From assembly GCF_014306105.1 (NCBI RefSeq), contig NZ_JACRVF010000005.1, forward strand, positions 428,064 to 492,063: a stretch of 64,000 bases of DNA, written 5' to 3'. The position numbers and the translations under genes were made by a program. Shown piece by piece: positions 8,739 to 16,779 of this stretch. Position 1 is the stretch's first letter, and every line of letters begins with the position of its first letter. The DNA is from Pontibacter cellulosilyticus (GTDB lineage Bacteria; Bacteroidota; Bacteroidia; Cytophagales; Hymenobacteraceae). The notes under the pieces were generated by a model. It was not told where the DNA came from and did no database searches. It was given only the letters and a program-made list of their open reading frames with translations.

Positions 8739-11263
8739 AAAAGAATATAAGTATCAACTTGCAGGGTATCATTTTCCACATCGAGGAAGACGGTTACGAA
8801 CAGCTAAGCAGATACCTGGCTTCTATCAGAACGTACTTCTCCAACTATGAGGGGCACGAAGAGATTATTGCAGATATCGAATCGCGAATTGCCGAGATTT
8901 TCTCTGCCAGGCTTAACCCGGGCAAACAGGTTATATCGCTGGAAGATGTAGAGTATCTGACTGCACGCATGGGTAATGTAACAGACTTCGAGGTGGCAGA
9001 GCCGATTGATGAGGAAATTCCTTATACTGGGCAGGCAGCCGGTGGTGCACACAGCACAGCAGGGGCTTATACCACAACCGGCCCTAAAAAGCTTTACCGC
9101 GACCTTAACCACAAAGTAGTTGCAGGGGTTTGCTCCGGTATTGCCAACTACCTGGGCATCGATATGGTCTGGATCAGGCTGCTGTTTATTATACTTGTAA
9201 TCGGTATTCCGTTCTCAGGCGGCATCACTAGCTTTGGCATTATTCTGTACATTGTGCTGTGGATAGCTATGCCACCAAGCGACGCCCTACCCGAAACAAC
9301 CGTTAAAAAGCTATTCCGTGACCCTGAGGACAAAAAAATAGCAGGTGTTTGCGCTGGTATAGCTAAGTACTTCGGAGTGGATGTGGCTGTGATGCGAATC
9401 CTGTTCCTGGTGTTAATCTTCTTGGGCGGCTTTGGTATACTTGCCTACATTGTGCTATGGATAGCTGTACCAGAGGCTGTTACCCTTACAGAGCGTATGC
9501 AAATGCAAGGCGATCCGGTTACACTGGCAGGTATAGAGCGTACTCTGAAAGACAACCTGAACATGCGCGACACCAACGGGCACGAGACTCCCTTGGCAAG
9601 AATAATCCTGCTCCCGATCAGGCTGATATCTCAGGTTTTTAGCTGGTTGGGTAAATCATTGGGTCCTGTGCTTGCCGTACTGATTACCCTGATACGTGTA
9701 GCTGCCGGTATTATACTTTTAGTTGTTTCCATTGGCCTCACCATTGGGCTGTTTTCTGCTTTCTTTGTTTCGCTGGGTGTTATCGATGAGTCGCAGTTTG
9801 TAAACCTTGGTGATTTCCCGGCCTCCGTATTGCTCGGGGGCTTTCCCAGGTACGGATTGGTGGCAGGTTTTTTTGTAGGCCTTATCCCGCTGCTGCTGTT
9901 AATTATACTTGCAGTTAGCCTGCTAATTAAACGTACCTTCATGCGCCCTATCGTTGGGTGGTCGATGTTTGGTGTATGGCTGGTGGCTTTGTTTACCATG
10001 GTTTCCAGCATCTGGATTTACAGCAACAACTTCCGCAGAAGCGGCGAGGTGGTAACTACACAAACCATTCCGGCTACTAGTTACAACACGCTGGTATTAG
10101 ATGCTTATGATACCAACTTAAGCTACGACAGAGTATACATTGATGTACAGGAGCACAGCGGCAATGAAGTAGAGATTATACAACGTGCTGAGGCTAAAGG
10201 CAAAACAGAAGCTGAAGCTCAGGAGAATGCACGCATGGTAACTTACCAAGTGCTGCAAAAAGACTCTGTACTTCGTTTCGACAATACCTATGAGTTTAAA
10301 GAAGGTGCTGTTTTTCGTGATCAGGACCTCAACATTGAACTTAGATTACCAAAGAACAAGCCGCTCCGCCTAACACGCGAATTTACTTACTTGCTGCCAA
10401 CCGCCACTTTCGAAGAGGACTACAGCCGCGACAAAATTGTACGCAACACATGGCAGGTTAAAGGCGATATGTTAGAGTGCTTAACCTGTGCTGCCGATAC
10501 GCTGGATACTGAAGATGAGTATAACTTCGATGGCGAAGCAAATTTTGAAGGTGATGATGATGTAAACCTAGACATTAGTAGGGGTTCTGTAAAAATCAGT
10601 GGAGCTGTGTTACTCGATGATGACAAGTATAGCAGCAACAGCAGATCACTTAACTACACAGACTTTAACTCAATAGTGATTGGTGGGCCTTACCATGTAC
10701 AACTTCGCCAGGGTAATAACTATAGCGTACGCGTAAGAGGTGAGCGTGACGAGTTAAAGCGTATGGAGATTAACAAAAGAGGAAATGAACTACGCATCAC
10801 TTACGACGAAGAAAGTATCAATCTTTTTAATGACCGCGAGCCTATCCTGCTGCAAATAACAGCTCCCGACATCAGTAAGATAGATTTGTCTGGCGCCATT
10901 AGAGCTGATATTTCTAGAATTACGGGTGATGATTTAAAAATCAGTTTTTCCGGCGCTATTCGCTCCAACACCAGCGTAAACGTGCGTGACCTTCGGGTAG
11001 AAATCTCAGGAGCTTCTATTAGTAAGTTTGCGGGACGAGCCGAACGCTTTGAACTTGATGCAACAGGTGCCTCTGGCATAGATGCACAAGGCCTTAAAGC
11101 GAACACGGTAGACGTAGATTTAACAGGTGCCAGTGTGGCCGAAGTATATGCAGCTAACACATTAAGGGCAGACGCCTCTGGTGCAAGCAAAATCACATAT
11201 TCCGGCAACCCTAAAAACACTGTTATCGACAGTTCTGGCCCAAGCAGCGTAAAGCGTCGCTAA
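8735..11263 (+). CDS. Double PspC-domain membrane protein with DUF2807 (head GIN) C-terminus
   Basis: An 842-residue membrane protein. Residues 1-105 form a soluble acidic region; two PspC domains follow at about 117-178 (KVVAGVCSGIANYLGID) and 188-246 (KKIAGVCAGIAKYFGVD), each with transmembrane helices ending in IVLWIA. Several more membrane segments lie at about 290-430. The rest is outside the membrane and ends in a DUF2807 repeat-rich beta-solenoid (about 635-830) full of SGA/TGAS turns. PspC domains sense or transmit membrane stress; DUF2807 is of unknown function and may bind surface material. It is coupled to the PadR gene by an ATGA overlap. Function as an envelope stress sensor is an inference; domain calls are firm. 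Confidence 0.88.
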   Translation: MKKNISINLQGIIFHIEEDGYEQLSRYLASIRTYFSNYEGHEEIIADIESRIAEIFSARLNPGKQVISLEDVEYLTARMGNVTDFEVAEPIDEEIPYTGQAAGGAHSTAGAYTTTGPKKLYRDLNHKVVAGVCSGIANYLGIDMVWIRLLFIILVIGIPFSGGITSFGIILYIVLWIAMPPSDALPETTVKKLFRDPEDKKIAGVCAGIAKYFGVDVAVMRILFLVLIFLGGFGILAYIVLWIAVPEAVTLTERMQMQGDPVTLAGIERTLKDNLNMRDTNGHETPLARIILLPIRLISQVFSWLGKSLGPVLAVLITLIRVAAGIILLVVSIGLTIGLFSAFFVSLGVIDESQFVNLGDFPASVLLGGFPRYGLVAGFFVGLIPLLLLIILAVSLLIKRTFMRPIVGWSMFGVWLVALFTMVSSIWIYSNNFRRSGEVVTTQTIPATSYNTLVLDAYDTNLSYDRVYIDVQEHSGNEVEIIQRAEAKGKTEAEAQENARMVTYQVLQKDSVLRFDNTYEFKEGAVFRDQDLNIELRLPKNKPLRLTREFTYLLPTATFEEDYSRDKIVRNTWQVKGDMLECLTCAADTLDTEDEYNFDGEANFEGDDDVNLDISRGSVKISGAVLLDDDKYSSNSRSLNYTDFNSIVIGGPYHVQLRQGNNYSVRVRGERDELKRMEINKRGNELRITYDEESINLFNDREPILLQITAPDISKIDLSGAIRADISRITGDDLKISFSGAIRSNTSVNVRDLRVEISGASISKFAGRAERFELDATGASGIDAQGLKANTVDVDLTGASVAEVYAANTLRADASGASKITYSGNPKNTVIDSSGPSSVKRR

Positions 11264-11276
11264 AACCAAAAAGAAT

Positions 11277-11320
11277 AACGGCAGATTCTTTGTACTAAAG
11301 CCGATGTGTCTGCCGTTTTA
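11277..11320 (+). terminator. Hairpin terminator after the PspC gene
   Basis: A 9-bp stem, AACGGCAGA (11277-11285) with TCTGCCGTT (11309-11317), is followed by TTTTA. The 23-base loop is long, so this is weaker than the hairpin that follows at 11358. Confidence 0.6.
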
Positions 11321-11357
11321 AAGATAGTGTTTGTTTAGTTGTTTAGTATTTAGTTCT

Positions 11358-11417
11358 AAACTGATGGAGCCATATTCTCTGTATTATATATGGAAAGCTT
11401 TGGCTCCATCAGTTTTT
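11358..11417. terminator. Two-way terminator between the PspC gene and cca
   Basis: A perfect 15-bp inverted repeat, left arm 11358-11372 (AAACTGATGGAGCCA) and right arm 11401-11415, ends in a T-run on the plus strand and an A-run on the left. It sits between converging genes. Confidence 0.75.
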
Positions 11418-11479
11418 CCTAACTATTTATAAAGTATAAGTTATTTGTAAAATTATAGCGTGAGGATGCACCGACTCCG

Positions 11480-12922
11480 CTACACTCCTTCTTCATCTAT
11501 AGTAATCAGCTTTGCCACCTGAAGCCCTTTTCTCTCCCCCTCTTTCAGCAGAAAGGCATAAGCATCTTTAAACTCGTTCCGCACCTTCCCTTCAAGTATA
11601 GCCTCGGTGAGTAATTCTTTTAACTCCCCTACTGTTTTGGACGGCATCAGGTTAAAGGTCTCCATGATGATTTCGCCGGTAATCACAGGCTGGAAGTTGC
11701 GAAGCTTATCACTCTCCTCCACCTCTACCAGTCGCTTTTCTACCTTATCAAAGTTTTGCAGGTAACGCTTTACCTTGGTGTCATTTTTAGAGGTGATATC
11801 GGCACGGCAAAGCTTCATCAGCGCATCAATATCGTCACCGGCTTCAAATAAAAGCCTTCTGATAGCCGAATCTGTAACAGTTTCTTTTACCAGCGCAATT
11901 GGGCGCAAGTGCAGCCTTACCAGCTTCTGCACAAACTTCATGTGCTCGTTCAGGGGCAGCTTCAGGTCGCGGAACAGCTTAGGCACCATGCGCGCACCTC
12001 TATCTTCGTGGCCATGGAAAGTCCAGCCGGCCTTGGGGTGGTAACGTTTGGTATCAGGTTTAGCGATGTCGTGCATAATTGCAGACCAGCGCAGCCAGAG
12101 GTCATCTGATACTTCGGCTACATTGTCCAGTACTTGTAAGGTATGGTAGAAATTGTCTTTGTGAGAGTTGCCGTTAATGGTCTCCACGCCCTGTAACTCT
12201 ACCATTTTCGGGAAGATGAGGTGCAGCAAACCAGAGGCAAACAGCAGCTTAAACCCGTAGCTTGGCTTTGGCGAAAGTATGATCTTGTTCAGCTCATCAA
12301 TAATCCGTTCACCCGATACAATCTTGATGCGATCTTTATAGTCCATGATGGCATCAAACGTATCTGGATCTATATCAAAGCCTAGTTGGGAGGCAAAGCG
12401 TATGGCGCGCATCATGCGCAGCGGATCATCAGAAAAGGTTATACCAGGCGCTAAAGGTGTTCGGATGATCTGGCGCTTCATGTCCTTAATGCCGCCAAAC
12501 TCATCAATCAGCTCACCATAATTCTCTTTGTTTAAGCTAATACCTAGCGCATTAATGGTAAAGTCGCGGCGTTTCAGGTCATCATCCAGTGTGCCAATTT
12601 CTACCTCCGGCTTGCGGGAGTGCTCTCGGTATGATTCCTTTCTTGCCCCTACAAACTCAACCTCCCAGTCGCGGTCGCGGAGCATGGCAGTACCAAAATT
12701 CTTAAAAATTGATACTTTAGGCCTGTGCGGAAGCTTTAGCGCTACAGCAGTTGCCAAGGCTATGCCATCGCCAACGCATACTACATCTATATCCTTAGAT
12801 GGTCTTTTAAGCACTAGGTCGCGTACGAAACCTCCAATTACATAGGCTTCTACACCTAATTCTGCAGCAGCCTCTGCCACTACTTCAAATATGGAATGTT
12901 CCGGTAATATTATTTTCTCCAT
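11480..12922 (-). CDS. cca: CCA tRNA nucleotidyltransferase / poly(A) polymerase family with HD domain
   Basis: Adds or repairs the CCA end of tRNAs without a template. The N-terminal nucleotidyltransferase has GGFVRDLVLKRPSKDIDVV, which carries the flexible loop and the catalytic DxD; RRDFTINAL and the DPLRMMRAIRFASQL motif follow. A C-terminal HD domain (IMHDIAKPDTKRYHP and HGHEDRGA) indicates added phosphohydrolase activity. The ATG at 12922 is preferred: it starts MEKIILPEHS, and the frame's further 16 codons upstream would be read through the terminator hairpin of the previous gene. Length from this start is 480 residues, normal for the Bacteroidota form. Whether it acts as CCA-adding enzyme or poly(A) polymerase cannot be settled by eye, but CCA addition is far more likely here. 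Confidence 0.92.
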   Translation of the reverse strand: MEKIILPEHSIFEVVAEAAAELGVEAYVIGGFVRDLVLKRPSKDIDVVCVGDGIALATAVALKLPHRPKVSIFKNFGTAMLRDRDWEVEFVGARKESYREHSRKPEVEIGTLDDDLKRRDFTINALGISLNKENYGELIDEFGGIKDMKRQIIRTPLAPGITFSDDPLRMMRAIRFASQLGFDIDPDTFDAIMDYKDRIKIVSGERIIDELNKIILSPKPSYGFKLLFASGLLHLIFPKMVELQGVETINGNSHKDNFYHTLQVLDNVAEVSDDLWLRWSAIMHDIAKPDTKRYHPKAGWTFHGHEDRGARMVPKLFRDLKLPLNEHMKFVQKLVRLHLRPIALVKETVTDSAIRRLLFEAGDDIDALMKLCRADITSKNDTKVKRYLQNFDKVEKRLVEVEESDKLRNFQPVITGEIIMETFNLMPSKTVGELKELLTEAILEGKVRNEFKDAYAFLLKEGERKGLQVAKLITIDEEGV

Positions 12923-12925
12923 CAG

Positions 12926-12967
12926 TAAAAGCAAACACCTCAGGCTACAGTTTAGCGGCCTGAGGTG
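12926..12967 (-). terminator. Terminator after the threonylcarbamoyl-AMP synthase gene
   Basis: A perfect 10-bp stem, CACCTCAGGC (12936-12945) with GCCTGAGGTG (12958-12967), and a 12-base loop. On the minus strand it is followed by TTTGCTTTT. It separates the upstream gene from cca. Confidence 0.75.
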
Positions 12968-13018
12968 CAAAAATAAGGTATTATATCGAAAGCGTTACTT
13001 AAAACAAAGTATAGGCTA

Positions 13019-13591
13019 CTAATCCCGGATTACAGTCTGCTTACCACTTGGCTCAACTTTAACAATACGAGATGGCTTAGTATTCACTTCTTCGTCCTGC
13101 TGCCAGCGCACCACATGGTCTACCCGCTCCTTAATCTTATCAGAGATATCTTTAAAAGATTCAGCTGTGTTCTCACCACTAATATTGGCAGAGGTAGAAA
13201 CCAAAGGTCTGCCAATCTGCCGCACTAACCGGTGGCTAAATTCATCTTTCGTAATGCGAACCGCTATACTTCCATCCTCGGCAATAACTTCTTGAGGTAG
13301 ATTAGTGGCGCCTAACAGCACATATGTAGTGGGTCTCTCCTGCTCCTCAATCAGCTTCTCCAGATCTTCCGGCACCTTTTCAACATAATGTTTTAACATG
13401 TCTAAGTCTGCCATCAACAGGATCATTGTTTTAGATTCTTCGCGCTCTTTTATCTTGAATATCTTTCTAACCGCCTCAGCATTCTCGGCATCGCAGCCAA
13501 TACCCCACACGGTATCGGTAGGGTAAAGTATAACGTTTCCCAAGATTACCTCTTCCTCAGCGGCTTGTATCTCTTTTACTAATTGGCTCAT
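13019..13591 (-). CDS. L-threonylcarbamoyladenylate synthase (Sua5/YrdC/YwlC family)
   Basis: Makes threonylcarbamoyl-AMP from threonine, bicarbonate and ATP, the first step of the universal tRNA modification t6A at position 37. The 190-residue single-domain form (TsaC-like, without the extra Sua5 domain) shows LYPTDTVWGIGCDA at about 22-35, KIKEREESKTM for the Lys/Arg binding residues, and RPLVSTSANISGE near 130. The next gene downstream, cca, also acts on tRNA, but a hairpin terminator separates the two. The ATG at 13591 follows an AT-rich repeat-like spacer. Family call is firm. Confidence 0.93.
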   Translation of the reverse strand: MSQLVKEIQAAEEEVILGNVILYPTDTVWGIGCDAENAEAVRKIFKIKEREESKTMILLMADLDMLKHYVEKVPEDLEKLIEEQERPTTYVLLGATNLPQEVIAEDGSIAVRITKDEFSHRLVRQIGRPLVSTSANISGENTAESFKDISDKIKERVDHVVRWQQDEEVNTKPSRIVKVEPSGKQTVIRD

Positions 13592-13600
13592 AGTTTTATT

Positions 13601-13677
13601 TGTTAATTGTCGATTGAAAATTGTTAATCATCGATCGTTAAATGCAGAAAAAACAATCTGCATTAAAAATCAACAGT
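13601..13677. repeat. AT-rich intergenic repeat-like spacer with a small hairpin
   Basis: The spacer between two minus-strand genes holds repeated GTTAATTGTCGATTG / GTTAATCATCGATCG-like units and an 8-bp stem (AATGCAGA 13641-13648 with TCTGCATT 13657-13664). On the minus strand the hairpin lacks a good T-run, so terminator function for the epimerase gene is only possible. Confidence 0.4.
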
Positions 13678-14079
13678 TTAACGTATTTCCTGTGTCAATT
13701 CTACTAACACGCCGTTGGCGCTTTTAGGATGTACGAAACAAACCAGTTTGTTGTCAGCTCCTTTTTTGGGCTGCTCGTTTAGCAACGTAAATCCCTCTTT
13801 CTTAAGACGCTCCATTTCAGCATAAATGTCTTCTACTTCAAAGGCAATGTGGTGTATACCTTCCCCACGCTTCTCAATAAACTTACTAATAGCGCTATCA
13901 GGTGTTGTGCCCTCCAGCAACTCTATTTTTGTACCGCCTACTTTAAAGAAGGAAGTGTTCACATTTTCTGATTCTACAAACTCAGTTTTATAAGGCTCTA
14001 CCCCTAATAGTTTAAAGTATAAACCGTTTGCCTCGCTAAAATTTTTGACTGCGATCCCTATATGTTCTACGTTTTTCAT
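13678..14079 (-). CDS. mce: Methylmalonyl-CoA epimerase (VOC family)
   Basis: Interconverts (2R)- and (2S)-methylmalonyl-CoA in the propionate/succinyl-CoA route. The 133-residue protein has the paired betaalphabetabetabeta units of the glyoxalase/VOC fold. The metal ligands are visible: His in VEHIGIAV near residue 6, Glu in TKIELLEG, His in GIHHIAFEVED near residue 76-77, and the final Glu in GVLVELTQE. Length is usual for the enzyme. No methylmalonyl-CoA mutase gene is in the window. The divergent neighbour is iscS, about 118 bases away. The epimerase assignment rests on overall similarity; other VOC enzymes are less likely given the full set of ligands. Confidence 0.9.
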   Translation of the reverse strand: MKNVEHIGIAVKNFSEANGLYFKLLGVEPYKTEFVESENVNTSFFKVGGTKIELLEGTTPDSAISKFIEKRGEGIHHIAFEVEDIYAEMERLKKEGFTLLNEQPKKGADNKLVCFVHPKSANGVLVELTQEIR

Positions 14080-14092
14080 TTTCAGTTTGTAA

Positions 14093-14124
14093 TTAGTCTA
14101 AGTAAGGTTTTTTTGTTAATTTTG
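14093..14124 (+). promoter_or_regulatory. Probable promoter of the isc operon
   Basis: TAATTTTG at 14117-14124 matches TAnnTTTG exactly; the upstream element is weak (TTA at 14093-14095, spacer 21). It would give a leader of about 65-70 bases before iscS. No known Fe-S regulator site was recognised. Confidence 0.5.
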
Positions 14125-14197
14125 CATCCGATTCAAAACTAATAATTTCTTTAAACTGTTTAGATAACAGGACAAAAAGTAGAGAAAATCGAATTAT

Positions 14198-15412
14198 ATG
14201 CTAACATTACCAATATACCTGGATAACAACGCCACTACGCCATTAGACCCACGCGTGTTGGATGCCATGCTGCCTTACATGACTAAAATGTTTGGTAACG
14301 CTGCATCTCGTAACCACGCTTTTGGCTGGCAGGCCGAAGAGGCCGTTGATTATGCCCGCGAGCAAATCGCAGCTTTAATCAATTGTTCTCCAAAAGAAAT
14401 CATCTTTACGTCTGGAGCGACAGAATCGGACAACCTTGCTATAAAAGGGGTGTTCGAAATGTATGCATCCAAAGGTAATCATGTTATTACGCTTACTACA
14501 GAGCACAAAGCAGTACTGGATACTTGCAAGCACATTGAAAAGTTAGGCGGCAAAGTAACTTATCTTCCTGTTGATGCAGAAGGCCTTGTAGACCTGAAGC
14601 AGTTGGAAGAAGCCATTACAGACAAGACAATCCTTATCTCTGTGATGTATGCTAACAACGAAATTGGTGTAATTCAACCAATGCGTGAAATCTCTGCCAT
14701 TGCTAAAAAGCACGGTATTCTGTTCTTTACAGATGGTACGCAGGCAGTAGGCAAAATTCCTGTAGATGTAGAAGCTGATGGTATTGACCTGATGGCTTTC
14801 TCTGGTCACAAAATGTATGGCCCTAAGGGTGTAGGTGCGCTTTATGTGCGCCGTAAAAACCCACGTGTTAAAGTTACTGCCCAGATGGATGGTGGTGGCC
14901 ATGAGCGCGGCATGCGTTCTGGTACACTAAACGTACCTGGCATTGTTGGCCTAGGCAAAGCTGCCGAGATCGCAAAGCAGGACATGGAATCTGACACCAA
15001 GCGTATATCGGCTATGCGCGACCGCTTAGAGAAGGAGCTTCTTACGATTGAGGAGTCTTATGTGAACGGTTCTGTAGAGCACCGCCTGCCACACGTTTCT
15101 AACATTTCCTTTAAGTATGTAGAAGGTGAAGGCTTGATGATGGGTGTAAAAGACCTGGCAGTATCTTCAGGATCTGCCTGTACTTCTGCCTCTCTAGAGC
15201 CGTCTTATGTATTAAAGGCTCTAGGCTTGAGCGATGACTTGGCACACTCTTCATTACGTTTTGGCTTGAGCCGATTCACGACGGATGAGGAGATCGACTT
15301 TGCCATCGATCACGTAAAAGAAGCAGTGAGCAAGCTACGCGAAATGTCTCCGCTTTGGGAGATGTTTAAAGAAGGTATAGATCTGGACACTATTGAGTGG
15401 GCAGAACACTAA
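14198..15412 (+). CDS. iscS: Cysteine desulfurase IscS
   Basis: A PLP enzyme that takes sulfur from cysteine and passes it as a persulfide to IscU. The 404 residues match group I NifS/IscS enzymes. Landmarks are [18 protein letters not shown] at the N-terminus, the PLP-region [15 protein letters not shown], the Schiff-base lysine in [10 protein letters not shown] (about residue 206), and the catalytic cysteine in [17 protein letters not shown] (about residue 328). It is the first gene of iscS-iscU-unknown-iscA. No iscR, hscA, hscB or ferredoxin gene is present, so regulation and the chaperone part are elsewhere or absent. Start is the ATG at 14198. Confidence 0.97.
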   Translation: MLTLPIYLDNNATTPLDPRVLDAMLPYMTKMFGNAASRNHAFGWQAEEAVDYAREQIAALINCSPKEIIFTSGATESDNLAIKGVFEMYASKGNHVITLTTEHKAVLDTCKHIEKLGGKVTYLPVDAEGLVDLKQLEEAITDKTILISVMYANNEIGVIQPMREISAIAKKHGILFFTDGTQAVGKIPVDVEADGIDLMAFSGHKMYGPKGVGALYVRRKNPRVKVTAQMDGGGHERGMRSGTLNVPGIVGLGKAAEIAKQDMESDTKRISAMRDRLEKELLTIEESYVNGSVEHRLPHVSNISFKYVEGEGLMMGVKDLAVSSGSACTSASLEPSYVLKALGLSDDLAHSSLRFGLSRFTTDEEIDFAIDHVKEAVSKLREMSPLWEMFKEGIDLDTIEWAEH

Positions 15413-15526
15413 GACTAGAATTAGAAATTAGGAATTAGAGATGATGCTCTTGTAATCGCTCTAATTCTTAAATTCTAAAGTATAATTTCTAATTCATAAT
15501 TTTTAATTTCTAATTAAACAAAAGCT
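15413..15526. repeat. AT-rich imperfect inverted and direct repeats between iscS and iscU
   Basis: The spacer contains repeats of the type AATTAGAAATTAGGAATTAG and TAATTTCTAATTC. A left arm at about 15416-15440 pairs imperfectly with 15459-15477. It also holds one AAGTATAA octamer. Such sequences are common as dispersed intergenic repeats in this phylum; here the element interrupts an operon and could form an mRNA processing or pausing hairpin. Confidence 0.5.
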
Positions 15527-15940
15527 ATGGCTTATTCAGATAAAGTAATTGATCATTATAGCAACCCACGTAACGTAGGTACGCTTGACAAATCAAAAAA
15601 TAACGTTGGTACTGGTCTTGTAGGTGCCCCTGAGTGCGGTGACGTAATGCGCCTGCAGATTGAGGTAGACGAGAACCAGGTAATTACCGATGCTAAGTTT
15701 AAAACATTTGGCTGTGGTTCTGCTATCGCCTCTTCTTCTCTGGCAACAGAGTGGTTAAAAGGCAAAACGGTAGACGAGGCTCTTTCTATCGACAACATGG
15801 ATATCGTAGAAGAGTTGGCATTGCCGCCGGTTAAAATTCACTGCTCTGTACTTGCCGAAGATGCTATTAAAACTGCCATCAACGACTACAGAGTAAAGAA
15901 CGGTTTGCCAGCATTAGAGTTGCCTAAGTCTCACCACTAA
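15527..15940 (+). CDS. iscU: Fe-S cluster scaffold protein IscU
   Basis: The scaffold on which new Fe-S clusters are built from IscS-derived sulfur. All three cluster-ligand cysteines are present: in VGAPECGDVMRLQ (about residue 37), KTFGCGSAIASSSLATEW (about 63) and PPVKIHCSVLAEDAI (about 106), with the conserved Asp beside the first. Length of 137 residues is normal. The conserved start MAYSDKVIDHYSNPRNVG leaves no doubt about the ATG. It follows iscS after a 114-base repeat-rich spacer and precedes the unknown gene by 12 bases. Confidence 0.97.
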   Translation: MAYSDKVIDHYSNPRNVGTLDKSKNNVGTGLVGAPECGDVMRLQIEVDENQVITDAKFKTFGCGSAIASSSLATEWLKGKTVDEALSIDNMDIVEELALPPVKIHCSVLAEDAIKTAINDYRVKNGLPALELPKSHH

Positions 15941-15952
15941 GAACAAGACTCA

Positions 15953-16360
15953 ATGGAGTCAAGCACGGATGTGCACGTAGAAAGTGCACGTATTCAAAAG
16001 CAGATTGAGAACCACTTAGGTATAAGCGGCAACAGTCTGCTTTTTGAATTCAGACAGATAGACAACAAGCTGCGCCTCGACTTGATTACGGTAAACCCGC
16101 GCCACCAGCAGTCTTTCCTGTTTCACTCAGAAACAGGTTATGACAAAGTGGATGTGCTGCGTAAAATGCTTAGCTATGTGCAGAGCTACCGTGAAAAAGA
16201 AAGTTCGTACACCGTGCAGTGGATGGCCCGCGATGATAAAGAGTTACAGACATCTTACTTCAGGGCACGTAATATGTATGAGGCCCTTGATAAATTATAC
16301 TATGGCCGCGATATGAATACGATCACTGTTTTTAGTGTCGTACTTAACCCGGTCTCTTAA
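15953..16360 (+). CDS. Conserved hypothetical protein inside the isc operon
   Basis: A 135-residue soluble protein of unknown function, with no signal peptide, no membrane segment and no cysteine at all. It begins MESSTDVHVESARIQKQIEN and has a mixed alpha/beta look with many charged and aromatic residues (for example SYVQSYREKESSYTVQW). It lies 12 bases after iscU and 12 bases before iscA, so it is certainly expressed with Fe-S biogenesis genes. Lack of cysteines argues against its being a scaffold or carrier; an adaptor, a chaperone or a ferritin-free iron-related partner are guesses only. I do not recognise the family with confidence. Confidence 0.85.
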   Translation: MESSTDVHVESARIQKQIENHLGISGNSLLFEFRQIDNKLRLDLITVNPRHQQSFLFHSETGYDKVDVLRKMLSYVQSYREKESSYTVQWMARDDKELQTSYFRARNMYEALDKLYYGRDMNTITVFSVVLNPVS

Positions 16361-16372
16361 AAGGAAAAGATT

Positions 16373-16699
16373 ATGATCACAGTATCAGACAAAGCGAAAG
16401 AGAAAGTATATAAGCTGAAGCAGGACGCTCAGCTAGATGACTCATTCCGTTTGCGCGCATCTGTTACAGGTGGCGGCTGCTCAGGCCTTTCTTATAAGCT
16501 GGACTTTGACGATGAGGTAAAACCCATGGATCAGGAGTTTGAGGATAAAGGCGTGAAAGTAGTAGTGGACATGAAGAGCTTTTTATACTTGGCAGGCACC
16601 GAGCTTGATTTTTCGGACGGCTTAAACGGTAAAGGCTTCTTCTTTAACAACCCCAACGCTTCCCGTACCTGCGGATGCGGCGACAGCTTCTCGGTGTAG
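16373..16699 (+). CDS. iscA: HesB/IscA-type Fe-S carrier protein
   Basis: An A-type carrier that receives Fe-S clusters and delivers them to targets. The 108-residue protein has the three conserved cysteines, one in [13 protein letters not shown] (about residue 38) and two in [12 protein letters not shown] at the very end. It is the last gene of the isc operon, 12 bases after the unknown gene, and is followed by a strong terminator. The name IscA rather than SufA or ErpA is taken from the neighbouring iscS and iscU. Confidence 0.93.
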   Translation: MITVSDKAKEKVYKLKQDAQLDDSFRLRASVTGGGCSGLSYKLDFDDEVKPMDQEFEDKGVKVVVDMKSFLYLAGTELDFSDGLNGKGFFFNNPNASRTCGCGDSFSV

Positions 16700-16719
16700 A
16701 TCGAAAATAGCAGTTATAT

Positions 16720-16764
16720 ACAAACAGAAGGGGCAGCTACTGAGTAGCTGCCCCTTCTGTTTGT
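16720..16764. terminator. Two-way terminator after the isc operon
   Basis: A perfect 21-bp inverted repeat (16720-16740 and 16744-16764, core GGGGCAGCTAC) with a three-base loop. It separates iscA from the converging cargo gene. The flanking T-run is short, but the stem is very stable. Confidence 0.85.
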
Positions 16765-16779
16765 AACATCTCTGAACAC

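Noticed and set aside
12923..12970. Sixteen extra codons before cca
   Set aside because: They would be read from the terminator hairpin of the previous gene; MEKIILPEHS is the normal start.
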